This document shows, piece by piece, positions 7,457 to 16,503 of a stretch of DNA of 64,000 nt (positions are counted from its first letter, which is position 1; every line of letters starts with the position of its first letter). The notes under the pieces were generated by a model. That model was not told the DNA's origin, made no database searches, and saw only the letters and a program-made list of their open reading frames with translations. The DNA comes from an uncultured Alphaproteobacteria bacterium (GTDB taxonomy: Bacteria; Pseudomonadota; Alphaproteobacteria; RF32; CAG-239), in contig CAKQPS010000004.1 in the NCBI GenBank assembly GCA_934270475.1, positions 89,533-153,532 of the forward strand, read 5' to 3'. A program made the translations under genes and the position numbers.

Positions 7457-10165
7457 ATGAAAAAACTGCTTACTTATATAATTTTTTTATTTTTCATTTT
7501 CAAGAGTTTTGCCGCTATTGCCGCAACGCCTGACCTGCCGGACGACTTTAAGGGCTTGAACACCCGCCTGCGTTTGCAGGAACTTGCCGAAAACGGAAAC
7601 AATGATGATAATCTGCTGCAAAAACTTTCAATAATGTATGAAATAGGCAATTATTTTAACAATAAATATCCGAATAATGAAATATTTGAAGAAAATTTTG
7701 ATGAAAAATTAAAACCGTTTTTTCCTGATGCCGACGATTATCTTTTGCGCAAATATGCCAACCTGCTCCGCAGCGGCGTTATGATTTATCGCTTGGGACG
7801 GCACTATTACAATATTTATGTTTCGCAAAAATTGATGCCAAAATCATATAAAGTCGTTCATTCGACTCAAGATTTTGATTCTCCTGATGAAGTTTCATAT
7901 ATAGAAGCTCCTACCGGAAAATTCACCAAAGTTTATAACTTCAAAAAATTTTTGACCTACAGCTCAAACCCCGAAGAACGCAAAGCCATTGAAAACTATC
8001 AAAAAGCCCAAGTTTCCAAAGACAGCATTTGGGGGCAATTTGAAATTGCGCTTTCTCAGCTGGAATGGAAAAAACTTTTGCTTTACGGTGAAGAATATAA
8101 AAATCCGCTGCTTTCCGAATTTGGCGTCGGAGAAGCCGTTGAAAGCGATTCAATGCAAGTGCGCCTGCTTTCTAACGCCACCACGATTGACGGACAAAAA
8201 GAGTTCTATATCGGTTTGCAAATTATCACCTCGGACAACAGCTTTGTCTTAGCCAATAATCTAAGCACAGCCTTGCAAAAACCGCAGATAGATTTGCGCG
8301 GATCCGAAAATTTAGAGAATTATCAAGTTATTTATCCTGCACCGCAAAGCACTGTTTCCACTCCGTTCGTCTACAAATATTTCGGTAATTTCATCATTCC
8401 GCTAAAAGTGCAGGTCAAAGACATCAATCAGCCATTGCAAATTCAGGCAAGAGCGACTATTGTCGGCTGTCAGTCTAATCTAAGCTGTTTTCCGGAAACT
8501 TTCCGCTTGAGCTTAACCGTGATGCCGGGGCAGGATTACTCTTTTGCCAACGGCTATCAAAATTATTTTCAGCAACAGCTGAATATATTACCGGCAGATT
8601 CCCCGCAATATTTTAAGCTGGAAAAATTTGTGGTAGATAACGACTCGGACGGACAGTCTCTGCGCTTGGAATTTTCCACCGCCAAAAAAACTGAAAATTT
8701 CAAAGTATTTATAGAAGATAAAGACGGCTACACCTCTTTTGCCGCGCCATACATCAGCATTCAGGATAACAAAATTTTTGTGCGCTTTGAGCCGATGCAA
8801 AAAAATACTAAATTGAACAATTCCGAATATGTTATCACCGCTGTTTTCAATGGCTTTGACGCCTATCGGACAACCCGCCTGCCCGCTTCTGCCTCGCTGT
8901 TTGACACCCAAACCGCCAGCCTGAATTTAGGCTTTTTGCTATTAGCGCTTGTCGGCGGTTTCATCTTGAACTTTATGCCCTGTGTTTTTCCGGTTTTATC
9001 GCTTAAAATAATCACCTTGAGCCGCGCTGATTCGCTGAAAAAGAAAAAGCTGAAAAAATCGCTGTGGCTGACGGTGGCTGGAATTTTCAGCGGCTTTACT
9101 TTGCTGATTATCCTGTTGTCTGTCGCAAAATTTGCCGGCTATTCGCTCGGCTGGGGCATGCAATATCAAAATATGACGTTTTTAATCGCCATGGCATTTT
9201 TATTGACTGCCTGCATTTTGATTTTGCCTTATCTTTTAAATTCCAAAGTTTTAAATCTCAGCAACTCCGACAGCAACAAAATCGGATTTCTGCTCGGTAA
9301 CTTAATTGTTCTGCTTTCCACCCCGTGCACCGGTCCGTATTTGGCAACCGCCATTGGTTTTGCTTTAGGCGGCAGCTACACTGACCTTATATTTATCCTT
9401 TACGCCGTAGCGCTGGGCTTATCCGCACCTTATCTTTTGGCGCTGTGTTTAAATAATCCGCAAACTCTTATTCCGTCTACCGGCTGCTGGCAGGAAAAAC
9501 TGCAGCTCTGCATGCAGATAATGCTGTTACTGACCATTATTTGGTTTTTGACCTTGGTTTATAATCAAACCGGCATCGGCTGCGTTTCTGCATTGCTTTT
9601 TTCATTGCTGCTGTTTGCCTTGCTGCTAAAATTATATCAAAAATTCACCATCTATTTAGACGGAGTATTTGATGAGCGTATAACACTTAAATCCATAATG
9701 AAATCACGCAAAATTGCCGCTGTTTCTTTAATTGCCTATCTTGTGATTAACGTAACTTTGCTTTGCTTTTATGCCGAAAAAACTCATTTGGCAAATTTAG
9801 TTCAATATTCTGAAACTCGCCCTACTCTTATTGATAAAAAGCTGATAGCACAAAAGCTTGCCGCCGGAAAATCCGTTTTGCTGGAAATAGGCGCCGATTG
9901 GTGTTTAACCTGCCATTACAACAATGTAATGACCTTAAACCGGCAAAATCTGAAATATTGGCAAGAAACTTATAATTTGGATTTTGTGCAGGTTGACTGG
10001 ACCAATTACAATCAAGATATTTTAAACTTTATGGCAAAATACGGGCGAAAAGGCTTGCCGTTCTATGTTTTATACACGCCGCTGCTGCGCGATGGTTTGG
10101 TTTTGCCTGAAATATTTTCGGCACAGGATTTTGAAAACATTATCCGAAATTCCGCTTTGCGCTGA
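7457..10165 (+). CDS. DsbD/ScsB-type membrane thiol-disulfide reductase
   Basis: The 902-residue protein carries electrons from cytoplasmic thioredoxin across the inner membrane to periplasmic partners. It has a signal peptide (residues 1-23), an unusually long periplasmic N-terminal region, and a DsbD-N-like beta domain with a Cys pair (GCQSNLSCFP, about 337-345). About eight membrane segments follow between 485 and 775, with the two functional cysteines in NFMPCVFPVL and STPCTGPYL. A C-terminal thioredoxin domain has the active site WCLTC (816-819). The first 270 residues match nothing I recognise. Overall length and the extra N-terminal region fit ScsB-like proteins better than short DsbD. 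It stands alone between genes on the other strand. Confidence 0.9.
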   Translation: MKKLLTYIIFLFFIFKSFAAIAATPDLPDDFKGLNTRLRLQELAENGNNDDNLLQKLSIMYEIGNYFNNKYPNNEIFEENFDEKLKPFFPDADDYLLRKYANLLRSGVMIYRLGRHYYNIYVSQKLMPKSYKVVHSTQDFDSPDEVSYIEAPTGKFTKVYNFKKFLTYSSNPEERKAIENYQKAQVSKDSIWGQFEIALSQLEWKKLLLYGEEYKNPLLSEFGVGEAVESDSMQVRLLSNATTIDGQKEFYIGLQIITSDNSFVLANNLSTALQKPQIDLRGSENLENYQVIYPAPQSTVSTPFVYKYFGNFIIPLKVQVKDINQPLQIQARATIVGCQSNLSCFPETFRLSLTVMPGQDYSFANGYQNYFQQQLNILPADSPQYFKLEKFVVDNDSDGQSLRLEFSTAKKTENFKVFIEDKDGYTSFAAPYISIQDNKIFVRFEPMQKNTKLNNSEYVITAVFNGFDAYRTTRLPASASLFDTQTASLNLGFLLLALVGGFILNFMPCVFPVLSLKIITLSRADSLKKKKLKKSLWLTVAGIFSGFTLLIILLSVAKFAGYSLGWGMQYQNMTFLIAMAFLLTACILILPYLLNSKVLNLSNSDSNKIGFLLGNLIVLLSTPCTGPYLATAIGFALGGSYTDLIFILYAVALGLSAPYLLALCLNNPQTLIPSTGCWQEKLQLCMQIMLLLTIIWFLTLVYNQTGIGCVSALLFSLLLFALLLKLYQKFTIYLDGVFDERITLKSIMKSRKIAAVSLIAYLVINVTLLCFYAEKTHLANLVQYSETRPTLIDKKLIAQKLAAGKSVLLEIGADWCLTCHYNNVMTLNRQNLKYWQETYNLDFVQVDWTNYNQDILNFMAKYGRKGLPFYVLYTPLLRDGLVLPEIFSAQDFENIIRNSALR

Positions 10166-10172
10166 AAAACCG

Positions 10173-11114
10173 CTACATACGTCCCTTATTTGCTTCATTT
10201 CCCTTAGCAAAATCTCGAGCTTGAGCCAAATAGGTTTTTCCGCCTAAGTTTGCAAATTCCGACACCTGTTTATTGCCGCCGAACCACGCATAATCCGGCG
10301 CTTTTTCTGCCGGCGGAGGAGTCATGCAGTGTATTTTCACCTTGCGGATTGTTTCCGTATCTTCTTTTAATATGGTATATTTGCCGTTTTTATCCTTTTT
10401 CAAGACCTCATCAACTCTTAATCCGCGCTGTCCGCCGACATAAAACGAGTTAATATCCGACGCTTTAAAATCCCCGAAATAGGTATATAGTTCCATTGCC
10501 CGACGCACCGCCAAAGATTCGACGAATTTATGCTTTTTAGTAGAAACGTGCTGCATAAAGCCTTTTATAATTCCAGATTTATCATTTTTATTTATAGCTT
10601 CCGCCAAAGCTGTTTTTTTGCCGTTTTTCCACAAAACGTCTGTCCCGCAGTTATAGCAAAGACTGATAATCGCCGCTTTTTCCCGATTGCTCAAATTTCG
10701 GGAAATAGCTTTATTCATTGCCGGATAAACTTCCCGCTCTAAATGAGCCGCCACATAATTGCGCACCTGACTGTTATTGATTAAATTATCTCTGAAAGTA
10801 ACTTTTTCCCCGCTGGGACGCTTGGTATTGCCTATGCCGACCGTCCAAATTCCGACAATATCTTTATAGGCTTTGCGCGCACACCCTTCATGAAAAACCA
10901 ATTGCGAAATAACCTCATTTTCTGCAGAACGATATTTAGCATATTTATCGGCGCGGACTTCTTTTTTTGCCGCTGCATTTGCTTTTGCGGCTTTAGCCTG
11001 CGTTTGTAATGCCGCCGCCGGAGTCATTGCCAGCCCCAAAGCCAAAACATTGGCAGCCAGCTTAGCTTTTCGCTCTTTTATAAAATTTAACCCCTTTTCC
11101 AATAAAGTAGCCAT
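10173..11114 (-). CDS. Exported GH24 (phage-type) lysozyme
   Basis: The catalytic triad spacing of GH24 is exact: Glu76, eight residues, Asp85, five residues, Thr91, within EGCARKAYKDIVGIWTVGIG. These enzymes cleave the beta-1,4 link between MurNAc and GlcNAc. The N-terminus has a basic start and a hydrophobic stretch ending in AAALQTQAKA (residues 17-42), which looks like a signal or signal-anchor, so the enzyme may be delivered to the host's own periplasm without a holin. Residues 230-313 extend beyond the usual lysozyme domain and are unrecognised. No phage genes are nearby, so a domesticated wall-remodelling or secreted enzyme is more likely than prophage lysis. It converges tightly with the DsbD-type gene. 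Confidence 0.87.
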   Translation of the reverse strand: MATLLEKGLNFIKERKAKLAANVLALGLAMTPAAALQTQAKAAKANAAAKKEVRADKYAKYRSAENEVISQLVFHEGCARKAYKDIVGIWTVGIGNTKRPSGEKVTFRDNLINNSQVRNYVAAHLEREVYPAMNKAISRNLSNREKAAIISLCYNCGTDVLWKNGKKTALAEAINKNDKSGIIKGFMQHVSTKKHKFVESLAVRRAMELYTYFGDFKASDINSFYVGGQRGLRVDEVLKKDKNGKYTILKEDTETIRKVKIHCMTPPPAEKAPDYAWFGGNKQVSEFANLGGKTYLAQARDFAKGNEANKGRM

Positions 11115-11170
11115 CGCCGCTCTCCTCTTATATTAAATATAACAAAAAATAGCGTTTCTGTCAATAAAGC

Positions 11171-11188
11171 ACGTTAATCAGCTAACGT
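11171..11188. promoter_or_regulatory. Perfect inverted repeat upstream of opgG (possible operator)
   Basis: ACGTTA (11171-11176) and TAACGT (11183-11188) form a perfect dyad with a six-base spacer. It sits about 24 bases upstream of the -35 box of the opgG promoter candidate and in the divergent region shared with the lysozyme gene. No T-run follows, so a protein-binding site is more likely than a terminator. Confidence 0.4.
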
Positions 11189-11211
11189 TTCAACAATTTC
11201 CGCAACACATC

Positions 11212-11240
11212 TTGACAAAAGACGAACTTGTTTATATACC
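11212..11240 (+). promoter_or_regulatory. Promoter candidate for the opgG operon
   Basis: TTGACA (11212-11217) is followed after 17 bases by TATACC (11235-11240), with a T/A-rich stretch (TTTATATA) overlapping the -10 position. The opgG start codon is 38 bases downstream. Confidence 0.5.
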
Positions 11241-11277
11241 ACAAAATAAAACGTAGTTTTATATGGAGATATGCAAT

Positions 11278-12834
11278 ATGTTGAAAAAACTTGTTTTGTT
11301 ATCTGCTGTCATGGTATTAGGCGTCGGCGGTTGGTACAGTTGGCATGAATACAGTATTCATCAGGAAAATATTTTAAAAAATAACATTGAAAAAAATTTT
11401 TCATTTGAAAGCGTGGTAAGCAAAGCTCAAGCTTTGGCAAATTCACCGTATCAAGCGCCTAATGCCGTCCTGCCGGATTCGTTAAACAACCTGAATTACG
11501 ACCAATACCGCGATATTCGTTTTGTGCGGGAAAACGGTCCGTGGTATAACCAAAATCTGCCTTACGAAATTCAGTTTTTCCACCTAGGCAATATCTTCCA
11601 AATTTCCGTTCCACTCAATGAGGTAATAGACGGCGTATCGCAAACCATTAAATATTCAAGCAAATTTTTTGACTATGGCAAAAATAATCTGCCGACCGAA
11701 CAGTTTGAAAACCTTGGTTATGCTGGTTTCAGAATTCACAGTCCGCTCAACACCTCGGCTTACTTTGATGAATTGGTCACCTTTTTAGGCGCCAGTTATT
11801 TCCGCGGTTTGGCAAAAGGGCAAAAATACGGACTTTCGGCACGCGGCTTAGCTATTGACACCGCAGAAATGACCGGCGAGGAATTTCCTATTTTTAAAGA
11901 ATTTTGGATAGAAAAGCCAAAACCCAAAGATAAATTTATCAAACTTTACGCTCTTTTGGACAGTAAAAGCGTGAGCGGCGCTTACAGTTTCAAAATTATC
12001 CCAGGAACCAATACCATTATGGAGATTGAAGCCCGTTTGTTCACTCGGGAAAACATCAAAAAAATCGGTATTGCCCCGCTTACTTCTATGTTTTTATTTG
12101 GCGAAAACAACAAACACGAATTTGACGATTACCGTCCGGAAGTTCACGACAGCGACGGCTTGCTGATTCACAACGGCAATGATGAATGGCTGTGGCGTCC
12201 GCTTGATAATTCTAAACGCCTGCGCCTAAGCTCTTTTATGGATAACAATCCTAAAGGATTCGGTTTGCTGCAGCGCGACCGCGACATAAAAAACTATTTA
12301 GATTTTGAAGCCGGCTATCAAGACCGCCCAAGCGCTTGGGTTGAACCTCTGTCTGATTGGGGCGAAGGCTTTGTGCAGCTGGTAGAAATTCCGTCTTTGC
12401 AGGAAATTCATGATAACATTGTTGCCTATTGGATTCCCCAAAAGCAAATAAAAGCCGGCAAAGAATATGATTTTTCATATCGCTTAATTTGGCTTAATGA
12501 CGTTATCAAAGAAAAAGAACTGGCTTCCATTGTGGCAACCCGCACCGGCGTCGGCGGCGTCTCCGGTACAAACCTTGACAACACTGACCGCAAGTTTGTG
12601 ATTGATTTTGCCGGCAAAGCTATGAACGAAAAATTTGCGGAAAATAACATCAAGCCGCAAGTTTCAACGCTTAAAGGCAGCATTAAAGGCGTTAACGCCG
12701 TTTACAATCCTGTTACTAAAGGCGTAACCGTGTATGTTGACTATCAGCCGGAAGACGGTGACGAAATACGCGTATCTTTAACTAAAGATAATGAAACAAT
12801 TTCCGAAGTATGGAGCTATCAATGGTTAAATTAA
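11278..12834 (+). CDS. opgG: Glucan biosynthesis protein OpgG/MdoG
   Basis: This periplasmic protein helps make osmoregulated periplasmic glucans, probably shaping or branching the backbone made by OpgH. The 518-residue product has a signal peptide (about 1-22) and the MdoG fold: YDQYRDIRFV, then the SYFRGLAKGQKYGLSARGLAIDT motif region, then FLFGENN. The C-terminal Ig-like domain starts near residue 400. The start at 11278 is chosen because GGAGAT lies at the right distance; an ATG at 11263 would place this site inside the gene. It is the first gene of an apparent three-gene operon with opgH. Confidence 0.93.
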   Translation: MLKKLVLLSAVMVLGVGGWYSWHEYSIHQENILKNNIEKNFSFESVVSKAQALANSPYQAPNAVLPDSLNNLNYDQYRDIRFVRENGPWYNQNLPYEIQFFHLGNIFQISVPLNEVIDGVSQTIKYSSKFFDYGKNNLPTEQFENLGYAGFRIHSPLNTSAYFDELVTFLGASYFRGLAKGQKYGLSARGLAIDTAEMTGEEFPIFKEFWIEKPKPKDKFIKLYALLDSKSVSGAYSFKIIPGTNTIMEIEARLFTRENIKKIGIAPLTSMFLFGENNKHEFDDYRPEVHDSDGLLIHNGNDEWLWRPLDNSKRLRLSSFMDNNPKGFGLLQRDRDIKNYLDFEAGYQDRPSAWVEPLSDWGEGFVQLVEIPSLQEIHDNIVAYWIPQKQIKAGKEYDFSYRLIWLNDVIKEKELASIVATRTGVGGVSGTNLDNTDRKFVIDFAGKAMNEKFAENNIKPQVSTLKGSIKGVNAVYNPVTKGVTVYVDYQPEDGDEIRVSLTKDNETISEVWSYQWLN

Positions 12835-13247
12835 AAGTACAAAGCGCTCAAGACATTATCGCAGCCTATTTAGATTGTTTGGGTTTGTCAAAAGACCAAG
12901 CGCAGGCTTTATCCGATGCCTATCCTCAATTAAGCGGCTGTGCTGATATTCCGGCAGAAATAGATGAAATAATTTATCATAAAGCAAAAAAAATTTTTAA
13001 AGCAAAAATGCCAAAAATTCAGCTGATTGCTTTGTATAAAGCCGTTTATATAAACTCTGGCTGCGCTCGGCAATACGGCATCTCCCCGCTGCTGCCGGAT
13101 TTTGACAATGCCGATTTTGCAAAAGCCCTGCGCTCTTCAACCATTATTCCGGCGCCGGTTTACAAGCTGTCTGCTATGCCGACGCAAGAAATTTCACCTA
13201 TTCATTTTCACAAAAACCATTCAACAGAAAAAGGAAGAAAATTGTGA
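12822..13247 (+). CDS. Unknown protein encoded between opgG and opgH
   Basis: The 141-residue protein overlaps the end of opgG (GGAG at 12812-12815 precedes ATG 12822) and its stop codon overlaps the GTG start of opgH, so the three genes are translationally coupled. It has no signal peptide or membrane helix. The first 80 residues look helical and resemble a small sequence-recognition or adaptor fold (AQDIIAAYLDCLGLSKDQAQ). The rest is Pro- and His-containing and probably loose. I do not recognise the family. Position suggests a role with the glucan synthase, perhaps at its cytoplasmic face. Confidence 0.8.
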   Translation: MVKLKVQSAQDIIAAYLDCLGLSKDQAQALSDAYPQLSGCADIPAEIDEIIYHKAKKIFKAKMPKIQLIALYKAVYINSGCARQYGISPLLPDFDNADFAKALRSSTIIPAPVYKLSAMPTQEISPIHFHKNHSTEKGRKL

Positions 13248-15271
13248 TAAAAACTCGTCCCATAAGTCCGGCGCAAATTACCTTCCGCCGCGTTTTAGTT
13301 TTCGGTTTGATGATTTTAACAACCCTATTTTTAACCTTTAAATGGGTTGTGTCAATGCCAACCGACGCCAACACCTTTGCTAGAATAGTCATGACGGTTT
13401 TGTTTGTTTTAACAACCAGCTGGATTTCACTATTTTTTTGGGCAAGCATCTTTGGCTTTTTTGAACTTTTAGCTGGCAAATCCATGCCGGGAATCATTTG
13501 GGCAGAAAAAGAAACTCCGCTCAAAAGCAAAACTGCGATTTTAATGCCTATCTACAACGAAGAATGTGACACGGTTTACGCACGTTTGTTGTCTATTGCC
13601 TCCAGTTTGTGCAAAACCGGTCAGGCTCAAGCTTATGATATGTTTGTTTTGAGCGACACCACCAATCCTAAAATTTGGGTAGAAGAAGAAAACGGCTGGA
13701 TAAACGCCAAAAAACTAATGCCTAAAGAAATAAATTTATATTATCGCCGCCGTCCGCAGAATGTGGCGCGTAAAAGCGGAAATATTGAAGACTTCTGCCA
13801 CAAATGGGGCGCGCTCTATGACTTTATGGTGGTGCTTGACGCCGACAGCCTTTTGGAAGGCAAAACCATTGTTGAAATGTCGCGTTTAATGGAAATCAAC
13901 CAAGATACAGGCATTATCCAAGCCCCGCCGCAATGCATTAACAGTCATTCGCTGTTTGCGCGCGTTCAGCAATTTGCCGGAAAAGTTTACGGCAACATTG
14001 TTTCGGCAGGTTTATGCTATTGGCAGGTACACGACAGCAACTATTGGGGACATAACGCCATTATTCGTGTGAAAGCTTTTATGGAATGTTGCGGACTGCC
14101 GGTTTTAAAAGGTCCTAAGCCTTTTGGCGGACACATTTTGAGCCATGACTTTGTGGAAGCTGCTTTAATACGCCGCGGCGGCTGGTATGCTTGGCTGCTG
14201 CCGGAGCTGGGCGGCAGCTATGAGGAATGCCCGCCGACCATGATTGACTTTGCCACCCGCGACCGCCGTTGGTGTCAAGGCAATATCCAGCATTTGGAAA
14301 TTTTGGTGTCAAAGCATATCCACCCCATCAGCCGCATACACTTTATCATTGGCATAATGTCTTACCTTTCATCGCCGCTGTGGTTTATCTTCTTGGTTGC
14401 CGGAATTTTGGTTGCCCTCGGACACGTTTATTTTCCGCCGGAATATTTTTCAAACGAGCAGTCCCTATTCCCGAACTGGCCTGTTTTTGATAAAATCGGC
14501 ACTATAACATTGTTTTTGATTTCTATGTTTATGCTGATTTTTCCTAAGTTTTTGGGTATGCTTATCTATCTGAAAAATAATAAATTCAAAAACATCGGCG
14601 GCTTTTTCGGTACGGTTAAAAGCGTTTTGGCAGAAATTGTATTTTCAGCTTTAATTGCACCGATTATGATGATTTTTCAAACCAAATTCGTTTGGGAAAT
14701 TCTAACCGGTCAAGATGTTGGCTGGAACACGCAAAGCCGCGACGGCTACACCACCTGGAAAGAAGCCTTTGAACGCCATATTGGACACACCATTTTGGGC
14801 GTACTGACAACTTATGTGGTTTACGACCAGCTGCCGGCTTTATTCTATTGGATGCTGCCGGTAACCATCGGTTTAATGCTTTCCATTCCGCTTTCCGTGC
14901 TGTCTTCTTATGAAGGACTCGGACGTTTTGCCTTTAAGCATAATTGGTTTGTTATACCGGAAGAAAAACATGCTCCGGAAATTACAACAGCCGTGCAGAA
15001 AACCGCGCCTGTTTTGCGTAAGCAATGCAAAAAACGCGGCGTGTTGGACGTTATAGAAGACAATTATCTTTTGCAAATTCATACGCTTATGCTGGAAACA
15101 AACGGTCCGGCGCCGGATTTTGGAAAATCCGTGCTGAATGAAGCGCGCATAAAATTGGATAACTATCTAAATTATGGCAAAGAACCTGATTTCAGCCGTG
15201 AAGAAGAAATTTCCCTGCTCTATGAGCCAAAAATTTTGGAAGAAGCCTGCATAGAACTGAAATTGAAATAA
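13244..15271 (+). CDS. opgH: Glucan biosynthesis glucosyltransferase OpgH/MdoH
   Basis: OpgH is the inner-membrane GT2 enzyme that polymerises glucose from UDP-glucose into periplasmic glucan. The 675-residue protein has two N-terminal membrane helices (about 15-75) and a cytoplasmic catalytic domain with MPIYNE, LDADS (Asp199, Asp201) and RDRRWCQGN. Further membrane segments lie at about 365-590. It is shorter than the E. coli protein (847), mostly at both ends, which is common in alphaproteobacteria. The start is GTG, overlapping the previous stop codon as GTGA, with AAGGAAG upstream. A terminator follows. Confidence 0.94.
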   Translation: MIKTRPISPAQITFRRVLVFGLMILTTLFLTFKWVVSMPTDANTFARIVMTVLFVLTTSWISLFFWASIFGFFELLAGKSMPGIIWAEKETPLKSKTAILMPIYNEECDTVYARLLSIASSLCKTGQAQAYDMFVLSDTTNPKIWVEEENGWINAKKLMPKEINLYYRRRPQNVARKSGNIEDFCHKWGALYDFMVVLDADSLLEGKTIVEMSRLMEINQDTGIIQAPPQCINSHSLFARVQQFAGKVYGNIVSAGLCYWQVHDSNYWGHNAIIRVKAFMECCGLPVLKGPKPFGGHILSHDFVEAALIRRGGWYAWLLPELGGSYEECPPTMIDFATRDRRWCQGNIQHLEILVSKHIHPISRIHFIIGIMSYLSSPLWFIFLVAGILVALGHVYFPPEYFSNEQSLFPNWPVFDKIGTITLFLISMFMLIFPKFLGMLIYLKNNKFKNIGGFFGTVKSVLAEIVFSALIAPIMMIFQTKFVWEILTGQDVGWNTQSRDGYTTWKEAFERHIGHTILGVLTTYVVYDQLPALFYWMLPVTIGLMLSIPLSVLSSYEGLGRFAFKHNWFVIPEEKHAPEITTAVQKTAPVLRKQCKKRGVLDVIEDNYLLQIHTLMLETNGPAPDFGKSVLNEARIKLDNYLNYGKEPDFSREEEISLLYEPKILEEACIELKLK

Positions 15272-15275
15272 CCTT

Positions 15276-15304
15276 AACGCCTCTTTTATAGAGGCGTTTT
15301 TGAT
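15276..15304 (+). terminator. Intrinsic terminator of the opgG-opgH operon
   Basis: AACGCCTC (15276-15283) pairs with GAGGCGTT (15291-15298), followed by TTTTTGA. It begins five bases after the opgH stop codon. Confidence 0.85.
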
Positions 15305-15331
15305 ATATATTGCAAAAATCCGATATAATTG

Positions 15332-15359
15332 TTGAAATTTAAATTAAATAGGCTAATAA
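15332..15359 (+). promoter_or_regulatory. Promoter candidate for tRNA-Ala
   Basis: TTGAAA (15332-15337) and TAATAA (15354-15359) are separated by 16 bases. The mature tRNA begins 12 bases further on. Confidence 0.4.
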
Positions 15360-15371
15360 TCATTTTGTTTG

Positions 15372-15447
15372 GGGGTTATAGCTCAGTTGGGAGAGCGACA
15401 GGTTCGCAATCTGTAGGTCAGGAGTTCGATCCTCCTTAGCTCCACCA
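15372..15447 (+). tRNA. tRNA-Ala(CGC)
   Basis: The 76-base sequence folds into a full cloverleaf: acceptor GGGGTTA with TAGCTCC, D-stem GCTC/GAGC, anticodon stem ACAGG/TCTGT and T-stem AGGAG/CTCCT with TTCGATC. The seven-base anticodon loop TTCGCAA gives anticodon CGC, reading GCG codons. The acceptor has the G3-U70 wobble pair that identifies alanine tRNAs. The CCA end is encoded. Confidence 0.93.
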
Positions 15448-15458
15448 CTAAAAAAATT

Positions 15459-15492
15459 AAGGCTTTCAGAAAAATCTGCAAAGCCTTTTTTA
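15459..15492. terminator. Bidirectional terminator after tRNA-Ala
   Basis: AAGGCTTTCAGA pairs with TCTGCAAAGCCTT around a short A loop, with one unpaired C. It is flanked by T-rich sequence on the plus strand and by an A-rich stretch (T-rich on the minus strand), so it can serve both the tRNA and the convergent lipoprotein gene. Confidence 0.75.
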
Positions 15493-15524
15493 TTGTTTTA
15501 ATTTATCCAAACAAGCCAATAAAC

Positions 15525-16253
15525 TTATTCGTACTCAACTGCTTTCACTCTTTTCAAATGAGCTACCGGTTTAACGGAATCTGTCGATATACTGTCTGTA
15601 TGATGTTTATGGATAATCTTATGATTTGCCGAAACAGCTACCGTGCTGTCAGCATTTTCAGAAACGTCTTTAACTTCTACGCTGTCTGCAGTTTCGGCAA
15701 CTGCATTTTGCATATTAGCTCTGCGCCGTGCTTCGGCACGCTTCTGCGCTCTGATTTGTTCCAATCTGCAGATTTTCGCCTGCCGATTCTGCTCTGCCTG
15801 CAATTCCCCAGCCCAACGATTCAAATTATATTCGTAGTTTTTGCCTTCACCAATGATTTGAAAGGTTTTGTCAATCAAAATTATACTATTATTTTCTTTC
15901 AATACTCCGTCGTCATAAACTTCGACAAAGCCGCCGTCGCCGTTTGGCATAACATATTCTTCCCCATGTGTTTTTTCACCGGTTCTTTTTTTAGTGACTT
16001 CTTTATTATTATCCAAAACCCAAAGCAGCTGATCACAGCTTTTTTCTGTCATTTTTTTATCTTTATAAACTGTAATGCAGGCTTTTTTATACAACCGCAC
16101 CGGATTGTTATATAAATCAACGGCGTCATTATATTTTGCAGTCAGCATATCCTCTGTTTGGTATTTATTTTTTTTATCTCCGCTGCAGCCGCTAAGAGTA
16201 AAAGCTGCCGTCAGAGTCATCAAGGCTGTTTTAATTTCATCTTTCAAATTCAT
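15525..16253 (-). CDS. Unknown lipoprotein with charged helical C-terminus
   Basis: The 242-residue protein has a signal peptide and lipobox (TLSGC, Cys23), so it is probably a lipoprotein. Residues 30-145 form a small domain with a Cys pair (KKACITVYKD and EKSCDQLLWVLDN). Residues 150-180 are Arg/Ala-rich and likely a coiled coil. The end is Ser/Val/Asp-rich with a His-rich patch (HKIIHKHHTDS) and looks disordered. I do not recognise the family. It converges on tRNA-Ala and shares its terminator. Confidence 0.75.
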   Translation of the reverse strand: MNLKDEIKTALMTLTAAFTLSGCSGDKKNKYQTEDMLTAKYNDAVDLYNNPVRLYKKACITVYKDKKMTEKSCDQLLWVLDNNKEVTKKRTGEKTHGEEYVMPNGDGGFVEVYDDGVLKENNSIILIDKTFQIIGEGKNYEYNLNRWAGELQAEQNRQAKICRLEQIRAQKRAEARRRANMQNAVAETADSVEVKDVSENADSTVAVSANHKIIHKHHTDSISTDSVKPVAHLKRVKAVEYE

Positions 16254-16370
16254 TTTATCCTCACTTTACTTAATAAAAATATAGTGCATTTTATGTTTTT
16301 TGTCAATATTTTTATTTTGTTATAACATACAGAAATTTTACTCATTTTTAAGGTTAAAATAGTATCTTTA

Positions 16371-16402
16371 TAAGAGGGAGTTAGTATAAACTCTCTTATG
16401 AC
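16371..16402 (+). other. Hairpin in the leader region of the SpmA/SpmB fusion gene
   Basis: ATAAGAGGGAGTT pairs with AACTCTCTTAT around AGTATA, with one bulge and one unpaired base. No T-run follows, so a terminator is unlikely. The 250-bp region upstream of the coding start holds nothing else I can name. Confidence 0.3.
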
Positions 16403-16503
16403 ATCAATATTAAATTTAGAGATAAAAAGATGAGATATACTTGTTCGGGAATAGGATTGTTAAATGCGCAATACCGCAGTGTAGCGCCATAAAGGAATTG
16501 AAT

